From positions 45,559,001 through 45,623,000 of the forward strand of contig NC_133161.1 in the NCBI RefSeq assembly GCF_040802235.1: a DNA stretch of 64,000 nt, given 5' to 3'. Numbering within the stretch: the stretch's first letter is position 1; each line of letters starts with the position of its first letter. A program made the translations under genes and the position numbers. The DNA is from Manis javanica. Lineage: Eukaryota; Chordata; Mammalia; Pholidota; Manidae. Of the stretch, positions 25,201-31,200 are shown one piece after another. Under the pieces are notes generated by a model. It worked only from the letters and a program-made list of their open reading frames with translations, had not been told where the DNA came from and searched no databases.

Positions 25201-28200
25201 TGCAGGGTGTGTGTGGCTGTGGATGTACATGGATGCACGTGTGCTTTCCATCCAGAAGGACACCAAAGGCGAATGAAAATTCACCACTACACAGAAATCA
25301 CAGTCATGAGGGCATATATACTCAATCCAAAATCCTCTCTGCTGGACACATGAATAACTTTTAATATTTGGCTCAAAATACAGACCCTCAGTTTTCTTGA
25401 GTCAGGTGGAGAACCTGCCAAAAATAAGCAAGTGCCAATTCAATCTACTGAAGGCGAGTGAAGATTCTGGCTGGGAGCCAGACTGTAATAACTCGGGCAA
25501 AAATTAAATAGAAGAGCTGATTCTAGAAACAAACTGCACCCAGAGCCTCCTCCATCCCACGGAGTAGTTTTATAATCTGCATAATGATAGTAGGAATAGA
25601 TTACCTTTGGCTAGAATTCACTGTTGCAAGGCTTTGTTCCAACAACCCTGGCTGGTGGGAACTATTGCTATCTCCATTTTACAGATGGGGAGAAGGATGC
25701 AGAGAGGGACTAGGTTATTGCCCAGGGTCACACAGTTACTAACGGCAAAACAAAGAGGTCAGAATCCTTGGGTTGTGATCTGTGATCTGCATAATAGACA
25801 AGTCTTCAGGCTTCCATCACCCTCGGTTTCCTGCGTCTAACATGAATACTTCCAAAAGAAAGTCTTACACAACCAGTTTTTACTATACAAGGGGCACTGA
25901 AAAGCTCTGTTTTAAAACAAAATCCCAGATTAGGCCACTCCAAGGCAGTCCCAGGTGATCCTCTGGAGCAGGCCTCTGGCTGGGCTTACCTGGGCCTCGA
26001 CCAGGCCGCTTCCTCTGCAGGTACAGCTGAGACCCCAAAGGGGTGGCTGGTGCAGGCAAGGCCTGCCCGCTGGGCTTGGGGGGCTGGGCCTGGAAGCTGG
26101 GGGACTTAGGGGGCAGTGGGGGTGGGGCTTCACTGCTGTTGTTAGCACCTGGCAAAGGGGACACAGGCATAGAGGGTCTCGGGGTGCCTGAGGCGTGAAG
26201 GGGGAGTGGGGGCGGTGGGGGAAGCAGGGCAGGAGGCTCCCGAACATCCTGGCTGGGGCTGACAGCATTCACATTGAGCCCTGGATACCCACAAGGTGGG
26301 AGGTGAGGGAGCGGAGGTGGGATGGGCGGTAGGTGCAAGGGGGCTAACTGAGGCCTCACCACCTTGTCACTGAGAATGGAGGCTGGGGGCAGTGGAGGAG
26401 GGGTGGGGGGAGGTGCGAAGGGCAGAGGGGGTGCAATCACTGGGGGGTTCCCTTTCGTCGGTGGGCCAGGTGGGGACACCAGAGGAGATTTAATGGCGGA
26501 GGAAGGGGGCAGGGGTGGGGGTAAAGGCGGGGGAGGTGGGGGTGGGGTGGGAGGAGGCGGGGCAGGCACGCCCGGGCGAGGAGGGACTGTCCTGGCAGCG
26601 CCTTGAGCATCGGAGGCATTGCCTAGCTTGGGAGACGCAGGGGGGTTCAGTGGGCCAGCGACAGTTCTGGTGGGAAGCCGAGGAGAAGGTGCGCGGGAGC
26701 CAGGGGCCTGCCCTGTCTTGCCACCTGGAAGTGAGACAAGTTCTGAGTTAGCTCAGCAGAGGAAGGAGAACATCAGGTGTGTGGGTGGCAATGAGGAATG
26801 CTTCAGTGACCGTGTGGACTTTCTCTTCTTGCCTGTCCACTGAGAGGCCAGCTGGACCAGGCCCAAGGTCCTCACCAGCAATAATGTGCTGCGCTCCTCC
26901 AAGACAGCCAGCTTGGGCCACCAGACTGTCTGCTGTGCAGCACCAGCCTCCATCTTCATTCCAATCCTGCCCTTGCCTGCCAAGGACTCCCAGTCTCCCA
27001 GCCCGGGGCCCAGGACTGCTCTGACCTCCTCCATCCTTCCTCATCTCGAGGCTGCCCTCACTCTCTTTAACTGTTACCCACAAGGTCAACCACCTTTTAC
27101 ACCCTAGTTTGAATCCTCAGGTGTGCCAGTCACAGACTCCTTGCTAGTGAGGTTTTCCTTACTCCCAGCATTTTGTAAACAAGGACTTTGTTTCTTCATT
27201 GAGATCTGAAAATTTATGATTCCCTAAATATATAGGTAACTCAGAAGTCAGGGGAAGACACTGTGCCTTGGGGGTCTCCAGTCAAATGACCTTGAATCTC
27301 ACAGGTCCATGGCCTCTGAACATTCAAAGCTTCCTTTTCCAAAGACTTCTGTCCACTTCCAAGGGACTCACTGTCTCCTGGTGATCAGGCTCCCTCATGC
27401 ATAGATCCTTCACCACATTAATTCCAATTTGAAATCTAATGCTTCCTTTTAATTCAACCACAACAAATTGCTTAAAGTAAGCATTTATGTTTGGTGGACT
27501 TCATGGTAGGCTGGGGTGGAGGGTGCCCCCTGGGAGGGGCTTTGTCACTCTCTGCATGCCCTGTCACCATACTGCTAATTCTTACTCTTCTTCCTGTGTC
27601 TCTCCCTGTTCACTGCATAGAAGTTGCAACCACTGCTTAAATATGTTTTTGTCCACGCAAGAGGCAAATTAAAAAATTCCTCCCAAATAAATATCGAATG
27701 CATTTCCCCCCATTTCAGCACCCCTATATTTTATAACCCCCTTGAAAACATGTGGAAAACACTTGAAAAAAAGGTTGCTTCTCACACCTCTAACTTCTGG
27801 GTGCTTCAGAAGAGGAAACACAGCTTTCACATCAGATTGTAAACCCCAGCACCCACTGGCAGTGGTGAGCTTTTCAGTCCGAGTTTGCAGTGTGTGTTTA
27901 CCCAGCCAGGTGCTAGTTCAACATACCCTCAAGTACTTGATGCCGAAAGCTAGGCTGGCCAGAGCAAGGGTTGGTAGAGGTGGCTGGGGATGAAGCTAAG
28001 TGGGCAGGCTGGCAGTGTCAGGCTTTCCGAAGGGGTGACCGTCCTGTGGCTATGATGTGACAGTCACCTGGGCAACACTACTTATTACAGGCCTCAGCTC
28101 TGGAATGAATGGCTGTTCTTGAATGGCAGGGTGATTATATCATTATTCCTCTGGTGAGGATTTTCTCTGAGGTGGTCAGAAGAGATAGTGTCTTTGCCAT

Positions 28201-31200
28201 GATGCATCCGCCCTGATTCATTCCCCTGGGGCTCCAAGGCAGGCACTGCCATAATGGCTGGTTCACCGTGACCAGCAGGGGAAGGCCCACACCTGGTCTC
28301 TCCAGGGACAGGATCCACCACCTGCAGCTCCAGTGTTACTTAGACGGGAGTCCCGCTCCTCATTTCCACAGCACCCAGAGATGGAGATGGAGGACCCAGG
28401 CAGCTCCCTAAGCAAGGCAAAGCCTATTTGCCCATTTGCTGGATGAAGTTTAAAGGGAGAATAGGTTTGAAGAACAGAATCAGCCCAGGAATACCAACTC
28501 AGATGTTTTAAGTGACTGAGGACACCATGTATCCAAGACACAAAAACCCTTAAAGTGAGTCAGTTAAAAGTACAGGAGCCTCTGCTTACCAGGCAGCTGG
28601 CCTAGCAGGAAATGGGCAAAAACCTGTTTTTATTATAACATGAGCAGCAGAGGCCAGGGTGGCACAGATCTTGTTTGGCTTATGTTCATGCCCGCTCTGG
28701 GATGAAGCAGACAGCTGGAAGCACATATTTAAGGTGGGACCCACAGAGGAAAGAGGGGCTAAGGGCCTAGAGCAGGCAAGGAAACCAGGCAGCACAGGGC
28801 CAGCAGAGAGCTCTGAGAGGAAGGGCCGAGGGAGGGAAAGGAGGTGGCTTTCCTTTACGACATAAATGCTAGCCTGGGAAACCGAAATAACACAAAAGGA
28901 GACCACAAAGCAAGTGGGTAAAGGCCAGCTTAAGTGCATTAAGGAGGCTTTGCTGATATGAAAGGAATCAGCTTTGAGAGCCTGGGGGTTACCAAAAGAT
29001 CAAATATGTCTTCGCTCTTCAATCTGTATGTTTCCAGAAGACCTTGGATTGCATGGATGTCTCATTATGCATTCTTAAGAAGCCACTGATGTTTACTCAT
29101 CATACTTTATTTTAAAGATCACTTCATCAGAACCGTAAGGCAGGACCATATTATGACGTTCAAAGACCCTGGGTCCTTTTGCCTTAGTGGGCCTCTTCCT
29201 CCTTAAAAGGTATTTAAAATTGCAGTGAAATTTTTTTTTCTGATTTTAAAAGTAATTTTAACATTTTCATTGGCCCCTAAAAGTATTGTAGGCTGTGGAC
29301 ACCGTGCTTGTGGGCCTAATGGCTCTAAGCAGCCAGACTACACACATACACATTCCATTCAACAAACATTTATTACCGCTTACTATGTGCCAGGCATTTT
29401 TAATAAAGCAGTGAACAAAACACAGTTCCTGCCTTCCTGGAGCTTACGTTTAGGAGAAGACAGAAAACAACAAGCTAGCCAGCAATATATAATATGTTAG
29501 ATGGTGTAAGTAAAACAAGAAAAATAAATCAAGATAGACGGGATACTGAATGAGGGGTTGGTACTCATATTTTATAAGGGATGATGAATAAAGCCTCATT
29601 GATAGGTTGATCAGATGCCAGTTGAGCAGAGGCATGGTGGAAGGGAGGGAGTGAGCCATGCGGACACCTAAGAAGAGTGCTTCGGGCCAAGGGAGCATTT
29701 GGTCCAAGGGGCTGTGGCAGCGACATGCTTGGTGTGTGTGAGAACAGCAGGAAGAGCAGTGCAGTGGAGTGGAGGCAGTGAGCCAGCAGAAGTGGTAGGC
29801 GATATGAGGAAAGAGGCAGTGAAGGCCGAAATCCTTTTCTCTGGGAGAGTCCTGAGAGAGAAGAGAGATGCACCGCCTGCTGTGGTCTGTCCTACTCTGA
29901 CGTGGCACCTAGTCCATGAGCCCACCTACTGTCCTTGAGTTTCCATCCTGCGACAAGCAACATCAGTTACTTCATTACAGATTTTGACCCCCTCTAAAGA
30001 GATCAATTCTTGTCTTCACAAACACAGTGGTTCAAACCTCTGACACTTGTGTCCTATTGGAGATAAGTAGGAATACCGTGGGCTTCCTCTGACTGGTCCC
30101 TGTTAAAGCCTGACTGGGGGTTACTTATCCTATCTTTATTTCCATGAAGAGGAACGAGTGGAAGTTTTATATCCTAAAGGATGTTTGTTTGATACCACTC
30201 AGGAATTCTGAAAAAGAAGAGGGCACCGAGGAATGCCAGCTCTCTTTATTCAGGAAGACCTCAGCTCTTTCTTGCTCGCCAAACTCTCAGCAAAAATAAG
30301 GAAATGAAATGGTTCAAGTCGAATCTCAAAGCATCCTAGAGTCTGTGTCTTTGCTGGACTTTATCAATAGGTGACGGCAGCAAATGTACCCCATGATGTC
30401 AGACAACCACTGTGCCCATTCATTCAGAAGGTTGGCAAAGACACATGCAGACAATTCAGCACCAGCAGTGTTTGGGGCTTGATATTCTTGGATTAATGAA
30501 ATTCTTGGGAGTTTATTCACCTTGCTGGCTAAAGAGCTCAGTAATAGGAAAAATACCTTTTGTACACAATAAATATGTATGTACCTAATTTTAATGCAGT
30601 GATTTCAGAAACATCTGGCACCCACTAAAACACAAATGGCTGTGACAGACTGGCTGAAAAAATGGCCTCAGTTCTCCACTCATTCCTGATTCCATGATCT
30701 TTGAAATATGATTTTGTAGTCCCTTTCATCAAGAGGTGAAATTTCTTTCCCCTTGTCATTGGCTGGCCTGGTTACTTTCTTTGGACAAGACGATGCAGTA
30801 GGAGTTAATACTGTGCCAGTTCTAAGAGTAAGCCTCAAGAGACTTCATATATTTCTGTTCTCTCTGTTGGAACACTGCCACCACCATGAAAACAAACCCT
30901 GAAGGGTCTGCTAGATACTGAGAGACAAAATGAATCAGTCAGGCCAGTTGTCTCAGCAGAGGCACAAAAGATATAAGAAATATAAGATTAGCAAAGCCAT
31001 CTACCCAATTTGTAGATACTAGAGGAAGCCCGGCAGAGACCACTTCCCTAACTTGCCAACCCACAGAATTGTAAACTAAATAAATGGTTTAAAGCCCCTA
31101 AGTTTTAAGGTATTTGCTATACAGCAATTCCTAACTGATACAATGGTTGAGAGCCATTAGAACTCATACATTGCCTCTGAATCCACAGTAACATCACTAA

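Larger units (their letters stand above)
23221..25989 (-). other. WIPF3: WIPF3 intron
   Basis: 2.77 kb, holding a plus-strand MIR (23385-23525), a reverse MIR (24335-24545), an old L1-like block (24640-25085), a TG-rich tract (25129-25245) and another reverse MIR (25650-25775). No additional exon recognised. Confidence 0.75.

Noticed and set aside
25883..26569. 228-codon proline-rich ORF as a stand-alone gene
   Set aside because: It is the inner part of the WIPF3 exon 26724-25990. Its apparent start is an internal GTG, and its last codons are intron read-through.
26364..26606. Glycine-rich ORF on the plus strand
   Set aside because: Antisense shadow of polyproline codons.
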